Positions 36,937-46,623 of a DNA stretch of 64,000 nt are shown here, one piece after another. Below the pieces are notes generated by a model. It was not told where the DNA came from, ran no database searches, and was given only the letters and a program-made list of their open reading frames with translations. Numbering within the stretch: position 1 is the first letter of the stretch; every line of letters begins with the position of its first letter. The position numbers and the translations under genes were made by a program. Origin of the DNA: Pseudarthrobacter chlorophenolicus (lineage in GTDB: Bacteria > Actinomycetota > Actinomycetes > Actinomycetales > Micrococcaceae). The DNA is taken from assembly GCF_000962805.1 (NCBI RefSeq), contig NZ_JZTW01000018.1, positions 1 through 64,000 of the forward strand, in the 5' to 3' direction.

Positions 36937-37874
36937 TTGTCGATTTGCCGGACACCACCACCTCGAAGGTGTCCAAGAAACTCATGGCCCTGAGGGAACA
37001 GGGCGGCGTGATCGCCCTGGGCCGGGTCCTGACCCTCGTGGTGGTGACGAAGTCCGGCCTCGAAGAGGAAGCAATTGAGGCCGCCAACGATGCCAGCCGG
37101 GAGCACCCCTGCCGGATTATCGTCCTCGCCGACGCCGGCAAGGAGGCAGGTGACCGGCTGGACGCCCAGATCCGGGTTGGCGGTGACGCCGGAGCCTCGG
37201 AGGTGATCGTGCTGCGCGGCTACGGCCAGCTTGCCCACGAAAGCGAGTCTCTCGTCGCGGCGCTGCTGCTCCCGGACGCGCCGATCGTGGCCTGGTGGCC
37301 GCACGGCGCCCCGGAGAACGCCTGCGAAACCTCCATCGGCGCCATCGCGCACCGCCGGATCACGGACTCCGCGAACGAACCCGACCCCCAGGCGGCCCTC
37401 GAACGCATCCATGGCACCTACAAGGCCGGCGACACCGACCTTGCCTGGACGAGGCTGACCAACTGGCGCATCCAACTCGCCGCAGCCCTCGACGAAGCGG
37501 ACTCCTCCCCCGTCACGGCCGTGGCTGTGGAAGGTGCCTCCGACTCGCCCAGCACTATCCTGCTGGCCGCGTGGCTGACCCTCACCCTGGATGCCCCTGT
37601 CACCATCGTGGCGGATCCGGCAGGAACCGGCATCCGCCGGGTCCGGCTCACCCGGCCCGGCGGTGACGTCCAGCTGTTCCGCCCGGGACTCTCGGTGGCG
37701 GAACTCACCCAGCCCGGGCAACCGGCCCAGCGGATCTCCCTCCCGCGCCGCAGCCTCCGTGACTGCCTCGCCGAAGAACTGCGCCGGCTCGATCCGGATG
37801 AGGTCTTCGGTGAAGTGATTACTATTGGACTGCCACGTACAAACCTAAGGAGCGTCCGGCCCAGTGAGCGTTGA
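36933..37874 (+). CDS. opcA: OpcA, glucose-6-phosphate dehydrogenase assembly protein
   Basis: This is a 313-residue OpcA family protein that promotes assembly or activity of glucose-6-phosphate dehydrogenase. The family pattern includes LPDTTTSKVSKKL at the N-terminus and the central AWWPHGAPENACE. Translational coupling with zwf (ATGA) fits the partner role. Its 3' end overlaps pgl by 11 bp. Confidence 0.93.
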   Translation: MIVDLPDTTTSKVSKKLMALREQGGVIALGRVLTLVVVTKSGLEEEAIEAANDASREHPCRIIVLADAGKEAGDRLDAQIRVGGDAGASEVIVLRGYGQLAHESESLVAALLLPDAPIVAWWPHGAPENACETSIGAIAHRRITDSANEPDPQAALERIHGTYKAGDTDLAWTRLTNWRIQLAAALDEADSSPVTAVAVEGASDSPSTILLAAWLTLTLDAPVTIVADPAGTGIRRVRLTRPGGDVQLFRPGLSVAELTQPGQPAQRISLPRRSLRDCLAEELRRLDPDEVFGEVITIGLPRTNLRSVRPSER

Positions 37875-38682
37875 CCCAAGAGTAAGCATTCATCCCGATT
37901 CGTCCGTGCTGATGGCTGCCATCGCGGCACGCCTCATCACCAAGCTCGTCGACGTGCAGGACAAACACGGTGAGGCCACCGTTGTCCTGACCGGCGGCAC
38001 GGTGGGCATCGGCACGCTGAAGGCTGTTGCAGACTCTCCGGCGGCTCCCGCCGTGGACTGGTCAAAGGTGAATTTCTGGTGGGGCGACGAGCGGTTCGTG
38101 GGATCTGCCGACGGCGACCGGAACACCAGGCAGGCGTACGACGCCCTGCTGAAGCACATTCCCGTGGATCCGGAGCGGATCCACGAACCCGGTTCCTCGG
38201 ACGACTTCGAAACGCCTGAAGAAGCAGCTGATGACTATGCGCGCCGCCTCCGTGAGGCAGCAGCCGCAGAGCATGCCGCCGACATGTCCGATGACCGCCC
38301 GGACGAGCCTGGGGTCCTCCCCCGGCTTGACGTTGTCCTGCTGGGTGTGGGTCCCGACGCACACGTTGCGTCGCTCTTCCCCGAGCAGGCCGGCATCCGC
38401 GAGAAGGAACGCACGGTGGTGGGGGTGCGCAATTCCCCCAAGCCGCCGCCGCTGAGGATTTCGCTGACGCTGCCGGCCATCAACACTGCCGCTGAGGTCT
38501 GGATGGTGGTGGCCGGCGAGGATAAAGCCGGAGCAGTTGGCCTGGCCCTGGCCGGGGCCACCCCGGTCCAGGTGCCCGCGGCGGGGCCGCGGGGTACGTC
38601 CCGGACCCTGTGGCTTATCGACGAGAATGCGGCCTCACGGGTCCCGCAGCAGCTCGTCCGCAAGGACGCCGCGGGCGCGTAA
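37864..38682 (+). CDS. pgl: 6-Phosphogluconolactonase
   Basis: This 272-residue enzyme hydrolyses 6-phosphogluconolactone to 6-phosphogluconate. It is a DevB-type sugar-phosphate hydrolase with LTGGTVGIGTLKA (substrate loop), NFWWGDERFV, and GVGPDAHVASLFPE. The start is GTG 37864 with AAGGAG upstream. The last 48 bp overlap the 3' end of rbpA on the opposite strand. The next pathway enzyme, gnd, is not in the window. Confidence 0.94.
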   Translation: MSVDPRVSIHPDSSVLMAAIAARLITKLVDVQDKHGEATVVLTGGTVGIGTLKAVADSPAAPAVDWSKVNFWWGDERFVGSADGDRNTRQAYDALLKHIPVDPERIHEPGSSDDFETPEEAADDYARRLREAAAAEHAADMSDDRPDEPGVLPRLDVVLLGVGPDAHVASLFPEQAGIREKERTVVGVRNSPKPPPLRISLTLPAINTAAEVWMVVAGEDKAGAVGLALAGATPVQVPAAGPRGTSRTLWLIDENAASRVPQQLVRKDAAGA

Positions 38683-39030
38683 CCGTTCCAGCGCTCCGGC
38701 CAGTACGTCTTCGGCGTCCTGGTCGGAGCGCCGCTCTTTAACGTACTCCAGGTGCGTTTTGTAGCCGTCGTCGAGGGCCTCGGTGCCGGCAGCCTCTGAA
38801 CCGTCCCTTGAGGCCGGCGCTCCGCAGCGCCGGCAGTCCCAGACGGCCGGGATCTGGACGTCGGGGAGCTGCAGGAACACGGGCTCCGTGACGTGCCCCT
38901 TTGCACACCAGTAAGAAACACGGATCCTGGGCAGCGGGTTGCCGTGGTCGGCGTCGCCTTGGAGGCTGGAGCCTGACCCCGCTGTCACCCCAGCCCGCGT
39001 ACCGCGGAAACCTGACACTGGATGAACCAT
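38635..39030 (-). CDS. rbpA: RbpA, RNA polymerase-binding protein
   Basis: This 131-residue actinobacterial RNA polymerase-associated factor stabilises open complexes with the main sigma factors. The zinc site is formed by CAKGH and CRRC (around residues 42-69 in the folded core), and the basic, Gly/Arg-rich N-terminus (FRGTRAG) fits the disordered tail that contacts the promoter. The C-terminal helix (THLEYVKERRSDQDAEDVL) matches the sigma-interacting region. I chose ATG 39030 with AGGAG upstream. Its end is antisense to the end of pgl. Confidence 0.93.
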   Translation of the reverse strand: MVHPVSGFRGTRAGVTAGSGSSLQGDADHGNPLPRIRVSYWCAKGHVTEPVFLQLPDVQIPAVWDCRRCGAPASRDGSEAAGTEALDDGYKTHLEYVKERRSDQDAEDVLAGALERLRARGVLADELLRDP

Positions 39031-39071
39031 CGGAACTCCTGCCTCGGGAAGACTGTCCTGCCGGTTAAACG

Positions 39072-39106
39072 AAACTGTGGCTGTCGGAAGCCGACAGCCA
39101 CAGTTT
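39072..39106. terminator. Terminator between secG and rbpA
   Basis: A perfect 16-bp stem (AAACTGTGGCTGTCGG and its complement) with a 3-base loop ends in TTT on either strand. It would end the gap-pgk-tpiA-secG transcript. It leaves only 41 bp for an rbpA promoter. Confidence 0.85.
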
Positions 39107-39165
39107 AGTTCGCAGGCGCGCGGGGCGGGAGGGCCCAACGGCATGCCAATGCACGAAGTTGGGGG

Positions 39166-39423
39166 TTACGAATCCCCGGCGCCGCTGAACCTCATGATCA
39201 GGCCCAGGGCGATGATGACGATGCCCCAGGTCACGCCGAGGATGATGGTGAACCGGTTGAGGTTCCGTTCAGCCACACCGGATGAGCTGAGTCCTGAGCT
39301 CATGCCGCCGCCGAACATATCCGACAGCCCGCCGCCACGCCCTTTGTGAAGGAGGATGAGCAGCGTCAGCAGGAGGCTGGTGATGCCCAGGAGGATCTGC
39401 AGGATGACATGAAGAACGTCCAC
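39166..39423 (-). CDS. secG: SecG, preprotein translocase subunit
   Basis: This 85-residue two-helix membrane protein is part of the SecYEG channel. The family motif LLHKGRGGGLSDMFGG (residues 24-39) lies between helices, followed by the second segment FTIILGVTWGIVIIALGL. It is the last gene of the glycolytic operon, as in most actinobacteria. Confidence 0.95.
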   Translation of the reverse strand: MDVLHVILQILLGITSLLLTLLILLHKGRGGGLSDMFGGGMSSGLSSSGVAERNLNRFTIILGVTWGIVIIALGLIMRFSGAGDS

Positions 39424-39473
39424 GACGGCCTTTCAGGAAGTTAGTGGGGCGGGAGCGCGTGCGCCGGGACGGA

Positions 39474-40289
39474 CTAGTCCGTCACCAGGTGACTCTCGAA
39501 CCTGACAATATTAGCAAACTCAGCCGGATCCAGGCTGGCGCCACCCACAAGCACGCCGTCAACGTCGCGCTCCTTGAGGATGGCTGCTGCGTTGTTGGCC
39601 TTGACTGAGCCGCCATACAGCAGCCGGGTCTTGGCAGCAACGTCCGCGCCGAACAGTTTCTCCAGCTCGGCCCGGATGGCGGCGCACATCTCCTGCGCGT
39701 CCTCCGGCCCGGCAACTTCTCCCGTGCCAATGGCCCATACGGGTTCGTAGGCAACGACGAGTTCTGCGGCCTGCTCATCGGTCAGGCCTGCCACGCCGCC
39801 GCGAAGCTGGTCCAGGGTGTGGTTCACGTGCGTGCCCGCCTGGCGGATCTCCAGGCCCTCACCGACGCAAAGAACCGGGGTGACGCCGTGCTTGAAGGCC
39901 GCCTTGGTCTTGGCGTTCAGGACGTCGTCCGACTCGTTGTGGATGGTACGGCGCTCACTGTGGCCCACCAGCACGTACTTGCAGCCCAGTTTGCTCAGGA
40001 ACTGCCCGGAGATGTCGCCGGTGTAAGCGCCGGAGTCGAACTGGGAAAGATCCTGGCCGCCGTAGGCCACGTCCAGGTCGTCGCCCTGGACGAGGGTCTG
40101 GACACCGCGGAGGTCCGTGAAGGGCGGGAAAACCGCAACTTCGACGCGGCTGTAGTCATGCTTGGCGTCCGAGAGCGTCCAGGCCAGCTTCTGCAGGAGC
40201 GTAATGCCCTGCACGTGGTCCATGTTCATCTTCCAGTTACCGGCGATGAAGGGCTTACGGTCGAAGGCGCCGTTCGTAGACGTTGTCAC
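39474..40289 (-). CDS. tpiA: Triosephosphate isomerase
   Basis: This 271-residue glycolytic enzyme interconverts the two triose phosphates. Catalytic residues are visible: Lys in AGNWKMN, His in VGHSERR and Glu in [11 protein letters not shown] chose GTG 40289 ([13 protein letters not shown] follows) with GGAGAA upstream. It lies 50 bp before secG and 100 bp after pgk on the same strand. Confidence 0.96.
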   Translation of the reverse strand: MTTSTNGAFDRKPFIAGNWKMNMDHVQGITLLQKLAWTLSDAKHDYSRVEVAVFPPFTDLRGVQTLVQGDDLDVAYGGQDLSQFDSGAYTGDISGQFLSKLGCKYVLVGHSERRTIHNESDDVLNAKTKAAFKHGVTPVLCVGEGLEIRQAGTHVNHTLDQLRGGVAGLTDEQAAELVVAYEPVWAIGTGEVAGPEDAQEMCAAIRAELEKLFGADVAAKTRLLYGGSVKANNAAAILKERDVDGVLVGGASLDPAEFANIVRFESHLVTD

Positions 40290-40389
40290 GTGTTCTCCAA
40301 AAAGGTCTTGTAAAGTGTGCGGCCGGCAGGCTGCCGCGGGCAACCTGCCGGCCGAAGGACAGGAGCGTTGCTGCTCCCGGTGGCTGGCC

Positions 40390-41616
40390 CTACCGGTCCA
40401 GGATGCTCAAACCGGGGAGTTCCTTGCCCTCAAGGTACTCCAGGCTGGCGCCGCCGCCGGTGGAAATGTGCCCGAACTGGTCGTCGGCGAAGCCGAGGGT
40501 ACGTACAGCAGCAGCGGAGTCGCCGCCGCCCACCACGGTGAACGCTTCGGTTTCGGTCAGGGCCTGGGCGACCGCGCGGGTTCCCGCGGAGAAGGCCTCG
40601 AATTCAAAGACTCCCATGGGACCGTTCCAGAACACCGTCCGGGCGCCCTTGATCCGGTCCGCAAAGGCAGCTGCGGAGTCGGGACCAATATCCAGTCCGA
40701 TGCCGTTGGCGCCGAAGCTGCTGGCTTCGATGGCGTCCGCGGCAACCGTTTCATGCGCGGCGTCGGCAGCGAACTTCTCCGCCACCACAACGTCAGTCGG
40801 GATCACGAACCCGGTGCCGGCGTCAGCAGCACGCTTCAGGTAGTCCTGGACAACGCCGATCTGGTCCTGTTCGAGCAGGCTGGCGGCCACCTTGTGCCCC
40901 GCGGCAGCGAGGAACGTGAACAGCATGCCGCCGCCCACCAGGATGGTGTCTGCCTTGCCAATCAGGTTGTCGATCACGGCGAGCTTGTCCGAGACCTTGG
41001 ATCCGCCCAGGACCACCACGTAGGGACGCTGGGTGTCGGCGGTGAGCTTGCGCAGGACCTCCACCTCGGTGTGCACCAGGTCGCCCTGGTAGGACGGCAG
41101 CCGGGACGCGACGTCGTAGACGCTTGCGTGCTTGCGGTGGACAGCACCGAAGGCGTCATCCACGTAGGCGCCGTTCCCGCCGGTCAGCGCCACCAGCTCG
41201 TCAGCGAAGGCGCCGCGCTCGGCGTCGTCCTTGCTGGTTTCGCGGGCGTCGAAGCGGACGTTCTCCAGGACCAGGGCTTCGCCGTCCTGCAGGGAAGCTG
41301 CTGCTTCCCTGGCGGAGTCACCGACGGTGTCGGCGGCGAGGGTGACCTTGAAGCCCGCCAGTTCGGCGAGGCGCTCCACGGCAGGGCGGAGGGAGTACTT
41401 ATCCTCGGGCGCGCCCTTGGGGCGTCCAAGGTGGGCTGTTACCAGCACGCGGGCACCGGCGTCCGTGAGCTTTGCCAGCACTGGAAGGGAGGCCTTGATG
41501 CGGCCGTCGTCAGTGACTGTAGAGCCGTCGAGCGGCACATTCAGGTCGCTTCGGACCAGAATGTACCGCCCGCGGACACCTTCAGCGATCAGTTCGTTGA
41601 GGGTGTGGGATGTCAT
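40390..41616 (-). CDS. pgk: Phosphoglycerate kinase
   Basis: This 408-residue enzyme makes ATP from 1,3-bisphosphoglycerate. It shows [20 protein letters not shown] (substrate site), HLGRPKG, the hinge and [11 protein letters not shown] at the nucleotide domain. ATG 41616 is followed directly by the conserved [10 protein letters not shown]. It lies 10 bp after gap, clearly in one operon. Confidence 0.96.
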   Translation of the reverse strand: MTSHTLNELIAEGVRGRYILVRSDLNVPLDGSTVTDDGRIKASLPVLAKLTDAGARVLVTAHLGRPKGAPEDKYSLRPAVERLAELAGFKVTLAADTVGDSAREAAASLQDGEALVLENVRFDARETSKDDAERGAFADELVALTGGNGAYVDDAFGAVHRKHASVYDVASRLPSYQGDLVHTEVEVLRKLTADTQRPYVVVLGGSKVSDKLAVIDNLIGKADTILVGGGMLFTFLAAAGHKVAASLLEQDQIGVVQDYLKRAADAGTGFVIPTDVVVAEKFAADAAHETVAADAIEASSFGANGIGLDIGPDSAAAFADRIKGARTVFWNGPMGVFEFEAFSAGTRAVAQALTETEAFTVVGGGDSAAAVRTLGFADDQFGHISTGGGASLEYLEGKELPGLSILDR

Positions 41617-41626
41617 GTGTCTAACC

Positions 41627-42640
<1,014 letters not shown>

Positions 42641-42806
42641 TCAGTCTCCTTGGTGCTTGAAGCAAGCACTACTAGTTGAGCGGGCGTTCAAGCCAACTAA
42701 CAGATCCCGCACGCCATTGGGCAGAGATGATTTACAGACGGAGGGCGACCAGCCTCATTGCTGAAGGCTAACCGCCTTCCGTGACCTATCTTACGTTTAA
42801 CTGGGT

Positions 42807-42830
42807 CCGCCCCCGCAAGTGCGGGGGCGG
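42807..42830 (-). terminator. Hairpin after sodA
   Basis: A perfect 10-bp GC stem (CCGCCCCCGC/GCGGGGGCGG) with an AAGT loop lies 66 bp past the sodA stop, between sodA and the gap promoter region. There is no T run, so termination may be weak or Rho-assisted. Confidence 0.6.
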
Positions 42831-42895
42831 CCAGTCCACATGGCGGCCTGATTAAGTCCGAATGTGAAGTTTGTAACAAGCAAGTGTGCTGCAGG

Positions 42896-43522
42896 TTACG
42901 GGAGGGTGATGAGCCCGGTTGCGTTGCTGCGGGCGGCGTCGAAGCGCTTGGCGACGTCGGCCCAGTTCACGATGTTCCAGAACGCCTTGACGTAATCGGC
43001 CTTGACGTTCACGTAGTCCAGGTAGAAGGCGTGCTCCCACATGTCCAACATGAGCAGCGGCGTGGTGCCCAGTGCCACGTTGCCCTGCTGGTCGTACAGC
43101 TGCTCGATTACCAGGTTTCCACCGATGGGCTCGTAAGCCAGGAAGCCCCAGCCCGAACCCTGCAGGCCGAGGGCGGCTGCGGAGAACTGGGCGCGGAAGG
43201 CGTCGAAGGAACCGAACGCGTCGTCGATGGCTGCAGCCAGTTCGCCCTCGGGCTTGTCGCCGCCGTCCGGGGAAAGGTTGTTCCAGAAGACGGAGTGGTT
43301 GACGTGTCCGCCGGTGTGGAACGCGAGGTCCTTGGAGAGCCGGTTGATGTTGGCGAAATCGCCCTTCTCCCGTGCCTCTGCCAGCTGGGCCAGCGCGTTG
43401 TTGGCACCTGCAACGTAGGCAGCGTGGTGCTTGCTGTGGTGCAGCTCCATGATCCGCGCAGAGATGTGCGGCTCAAGGGCGGCGTAGTCGTACTTGAGTT
43501 CGGGCAATACGTACTCAGTCAC
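42896..43522 (-). CDS. sodA: Superoxide dismutase (Mn/Fe family)
   Basis: This is a 208-residue enzyme that removes superoxide. The metal ligands are His28 (ELHHSKHH), His76 ([10 protein letters not shown]), Asp160 and His164 ([12 protein letters not shown]). Gln121 in LGLQGSGWG is where manganese enzymes place their outer-sphere Gln, so Mn is favoured; metal use cannot be proved by sequence. The start is a GTG at 43522 with GGAGG upstream. It sits between whiA and gap. Confidence 0.93.
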   Translation of the reverse strand: MTEYVLPELKYDYAALEPHISARIMELHHSKHHAAYVAGANNALAQLAEAREKGDFANINRLSKDLAFHTGGHVNHSVFWNNLSPDGGDKPEGELAAAIDDAFGSFDAFRAQFSAAALGLQGSGWGFLAYEPIGGNLVIEQLYDQQGNVALGTTPLLMLDMWEHAFYLDYVNVKADYVKAFWNIVNWADVAKRFDAARSNATGLITLP

Positions 43523-43622
43523 AAAATCCTCCAATATCGTGGACTTTCGGTCCGGTTGGTGACTCTCGGATTATGCATCCGGACGTCTGGCGCCCGGAAT
43601 TATTTTTGATTCTATGGGCCCG

Positions 43623-44603
43623 CTACTCGTCGAGCATTTCGGGCGTCACATTGGCGTCGGTGCCGGGAATACCCAGGTCAAGGGCCCGCTTGTCCGCCAT
43701 CGCCAGGAGCCGGCGGATCCGGCCGGCGATGGCGTCCTTGGTCATGACGGGATCGGCAAGCCTGCCGAGCTCGTCCAGGCTGGCCTGCTTGTGGGCCACC
43801 CGCAGCTCTCCGGCGTATTTCAGGTGGTCGGGTACGTCGTCGCCGAGGATTTCCAGGGCGCGGTCCACGCGGGCACCGGCGGCCACGGCGGCCTGCGCCG
43901 AGCGCCGGAGGTTGGCGTCATCGAAATTGGCGAGGCGGTTCGCGGTGGCGCGGACCTCCTTGCGCATCCGGCGCTCCTCCCAGACCATGAGTGCGTCGTG
44001 GGCACCCATGCGGGTCAGGAGCGCGGCGATGGTGTCGCCGTCGCGGATGACCACCCGGTCCACGCCGCGCACCTCGCGGGCTTTGGCCTGGATGTCGAGG
44101 CGGCGGGCGGCACCGACCAGTGCCAGGGCGGATTCAGGTCCGGGGCAGGTGACCTCGAGCGAGGACGAGCGGCCGGGCTCCGTCAGCGAGCCGTGGGCCA
44201 GGAACGCACCGCGCCAGACTGCTTCGGCATCGGCTGCGGAGCCGTTGACGACGGCGGACGGCAGCCCGCGGACGGGGCGTCCGCGGCCGTCCAGGAGGCC
44301 GGTCTGGCGGGCCAGCGCCTCGCCGTCGCGCACTACCCGGACCACGTACCTGCTGGCCCTGCGGAGCCCGCCGGCGGACACGACGATGATTTCGCTTTGA
44401 TGCCCGTAAACCTCTGCGATGGCTGCCCGGAGGCGCCGCGCCGTGGAGGCAAGGTCCACCTCTGCCTCGATGACGATCCGGCCGGAAATGATGTGCAGGC
44501 CGCCCGCGAAACGGAGCATCGCGGAGACCTCAGCCTTGCGGACGGACGACTTCTTTATGTCCAGACGGGACAGTTCTTCTTTGACTGATGCTGTCAGTGC
44601 CAT
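43623..44603 (-). CDS. whiA: WhiA, DNA-binding regulator
   Basis: This 326-residue WhiA protein has an N-terminal LAGLIDADG-like domain and a C-terminal helix-turn-helix ([23 protein letters not shown] near residues 272-294). In sporulating actinobacteria it controls development; in others it is linked to division. It follows yvcK and rapZ in a conserved order, with 9 bp to yvcK. Confidence 0.94.
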   Translation of the reverse strand: MALTASVKEELSRLDIKKSSVRKAEVSAMLRFAGGLHIISGRIVIEAEVDLASTARRLRAAIAEVYGHQSEIIVVSAGGLRRASRYVVRVVRDGEALARQTGLLDGRGRPVRGLPSAVVNGSAADAEAVWRGAFLAHGSLTEPGRSSSLEVTCPGPESALALVGAARRLDIQAKAREVRGVDRVVIRDGDTIAALLTRMGAHDALMVWEERRMRKEVRATANRLANFDDANLRRSAQAAVAAGARVDRALEILGDDVPDHLKYAGELRVAHKQASLDELGRLADPVMTKDAIAGRIRRLLAMADKRALDLGIPGTDANVTPEMLDE

Positions 44604-44612
44604 GGCACCTTC

Positions 44613-45632
44613 CTAACTGTTCCCAAAAATGTCCTGGTACGCCGTGGCCAGCCGCAGGGGGTCATGGACGGGACGGCGTCCCGACGCCCCTACTTTACCC
44701 AAGACCACCTCGGCGCCGATCATCGCGGCGGCCTTCTCGAACTCCTGGCGGTCGGGGACGGAAGCGGGATCGGCCAGGACAACGTCCACGTTGAATCCGG
44801 GGGCGTAGCGGCGCAGGACGTGCAGGTGGTCCGCGGCCGTCATGCCTGAAGTTTCCTTGGTATCCGTGGCGAGGTTCATGGTGAGGCAGCGCTTGGCCGG
44901 GGTGTTGCACAGCGCCTGGCGCATCTCCGGCAGCAGCAGATGGGGCAGCACCGACGTGTACCAGGAGCCCGGGCCCAGGATGACCCAGTCGGCAAGCTCG
45001 ATGGCGGTCAGCGCTTCCGTGCAGGCAGGTGCCGACTCCGGGAGCAGGCGGACGTTCTCCAGCGATCCTGCCACGGCGCAGCGGGCCTGCCCGTGGACCG
45101 TCTGCAGCACCGATTCGCCATTCGGCGCCGTCACCCTGACATCGCCTTCAATGGTGAGCGGCACCGTGGACATGGGCAGGACCTGGCCGCGGGCACCCAG
45201 GAGCGCGCCGGCCCAGGTCAGGCCCGCGACGGCGTCGCCCAGCAGTTCCCAGAGCGTTACGATCAGCAGGTTTCCCATGGCGTGCTCGTCCAGCGAGCCG
45301 CCGCGGCCATTGCCGGGGCGGAAGCGGTGCTGCATGACGTCGCGCCAGGTCCGTCCCCAGTCCGTGTCGTCGCAGAGCGCGGAGAGGGCCATCCGGAGAT
45401 CCCCCGGCGGGAGGACGCCGTACTCTTCGCGCAGACGCCCGGATGAGCCGCCGTCGTCCGCCACTGTGACGATCGCGGTGAGCTTGGAGGTGAGGAGCCG
45501 GAGGGCGGACAGCGACGCGGAGAGCCCGTGGCCGCCGCCGAGCGCGACGATGGTGGGCTCGGTGTCCTGCGGGCCGGCGCCCGGTCCCGTGGCAGGGGGA
45601 ACCAGCGGCAGCGCGCCGGTGAACAGCGCCAT
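44613..45632 (-). CDS. YvcK/CuvA-type UDP-GlcNAc-binding protein
   Basis: This is a 339-residue CofD-like protein. VALGGGHGLSASLSALR (about residues 30-46) is the nucleotide-sugar-binding loop, followed by VADDGGSSGRLREEYG. YvcK-type proteins link cell wall precursor levels to envelope growth and gluconeogenic metabolism. The start overlaps the rapZ stop by one base (TAATG). The N-terminal 25 residues are proline-rich and not conserved. Confidence 0.93.
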   Translation of the reverse strand: MALFTGALPLVPPATGPGAGPQDTEPTIVALGGGHGLSASLSALRLLTSKLTAIVTVADDGGSSGRLREEYGVLPPGDLRMALSALCDDTDWGRTWRDVMQHRFRPGNGRGGSLDEHAMGNLLIVTLWELLGDAVAGLTWAGALLGARGQVLPMSTVPLTIEGDVRVTAPNGESVLQTVHGQARCAVAGSLENVRLLPESAPACTEALTAIELADWVILGPGSWYTSVLPHLLLPEMRQALCNTPAKRCLTMNLATDTKETSGMTAADHLHVLRRYAPGFNVDVVLADPASVPDRQEFEKAAAMIGAEVVLGKVGASGRRPVHDPLRLATAYQDIFGNS

Positions 45633-46555
45633 TACTCGCGGCCCAGATCCCGGTGGGTGGTGGTCACGGTGACCCGGGGATACTGCGCGAGCTTCTTGGA
45701 AAGCTCGACGGCGACTGCCACGGAGCGGTGTTTCCCGCCTGTGCAGCCCACGGCGATGGTGGCGTAGTGCTTATTTTCACGCCGGTAGCCGTCGAGGACA
45801 GGCTCGAGGGCCATGACATAGCGGTCCACGAAGTTCTTGACTCCCTCGGCCTCGAGCACGTAGTCACTCACGTCCTTGTCCAGGCCGGTGTGCGGGCGCA
45901 GCTGCGGCACCCAGTGCGGATTGGGAATGAACCGGACGTCCGCCACGTAGTTGGAGTCCACGGGCAGGCCGTACTTGAAGCCGAAGCTCATGACATTCAG
46001 CCGCAGCGCCACCGGACCGGTTTCGCTGAAGAGCTCGGTGATGGCCGTGGCCAGGCCGTGCACGTTGTAGCCGGAGGTGTCCAGTACGACGTCGGAGCTG
46101 TCGCGCAGTTCCTGCAGGAGCTCGCGTTCGGCGGCGATACCGTCCAGGATGCGGCCTCCGCCCTGCAACGGATGCGGCCGGCGTCCCTGCTCGAAGCGGC
46201 GGACCAGGACGTTGTCGCTGGCGTCCAGGAACAGCACCCGGAACGTGACACCACTGGCGGCAAGGGCGCCCAGGGCAGCCCGGATATCCGCGAACAGGCC
46301 CTTGCTGCGGACGTCGATGACAACTGCCAGCCGCGGAATGGACTGCGGTGCGTGCGATACAAGCTCGGCGAGGGTTCCCAGCATCTGGGGCGGCAGGTTT
46401 TCCACCACGTACCAGCCGTGGTCCTCGAGGGCATCGGCGGCGGTGCTCCGCCCGGCACCGGACATCCCGGTAACCACCAGCAGCTCCGCTTCGAGGGGTT
46501 TGACGGGCTCCATGCCGTCCTGCCCTGCCTCGGATTCCGCCGAAGTGCCTGCCAT
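45632..46555 (-). CDS. rapZ: RapZ/YvcJ-family nucleotide-binding protein
   Basis: This is a 307-residue P-loop protein with the RapZ C-terminal domain ([15 protein letters not shown] near residue 270). The P-loop is TGMSGAGRS, with Arg36 where most P-loops have Lys; I recall the same change in mycobacterial relatives. Its role outside enterics, where it directs RNase E to a small RNA, is unclear. Translational coupling to yvcK and the place after uvrC follow the actinobacterial order. Confidence 0.92.
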   Translation of the reverse strand: MAGTSAESEAGQDGMEPVKPLEAELLVVTGMSGAGRSTAADALEDHGWYVVENLPPQMLGTLAELVSHAPQSIPRLAVVIDVRSKGLFADIRAALGALAASGVTFRVLFLDASDNVLVRRFEQGRRPHPLQGGGRILDGIAAERELLQELRDSSDVVLDTSGYNVHGLATAITELFSETGPVALRLNVMSFGFKYGLPVDSNYVADVRFIPNPHWVPQLRPHTGLDKDVSDYVLEAEGVKNFVDRYVMALEPVLDGYRRENKHYATIAVGCTGGKHRSVAVAVELSKKLAQYPRVTVTTTHRDLGRE

Positions 46556-46623
46556 TGAGTCCGCCCCATTTCCGTTGTTGGTCCGCGGGGCAGCGCCGGC
46601 GCAAACCCCGCCACTTACCCTAG

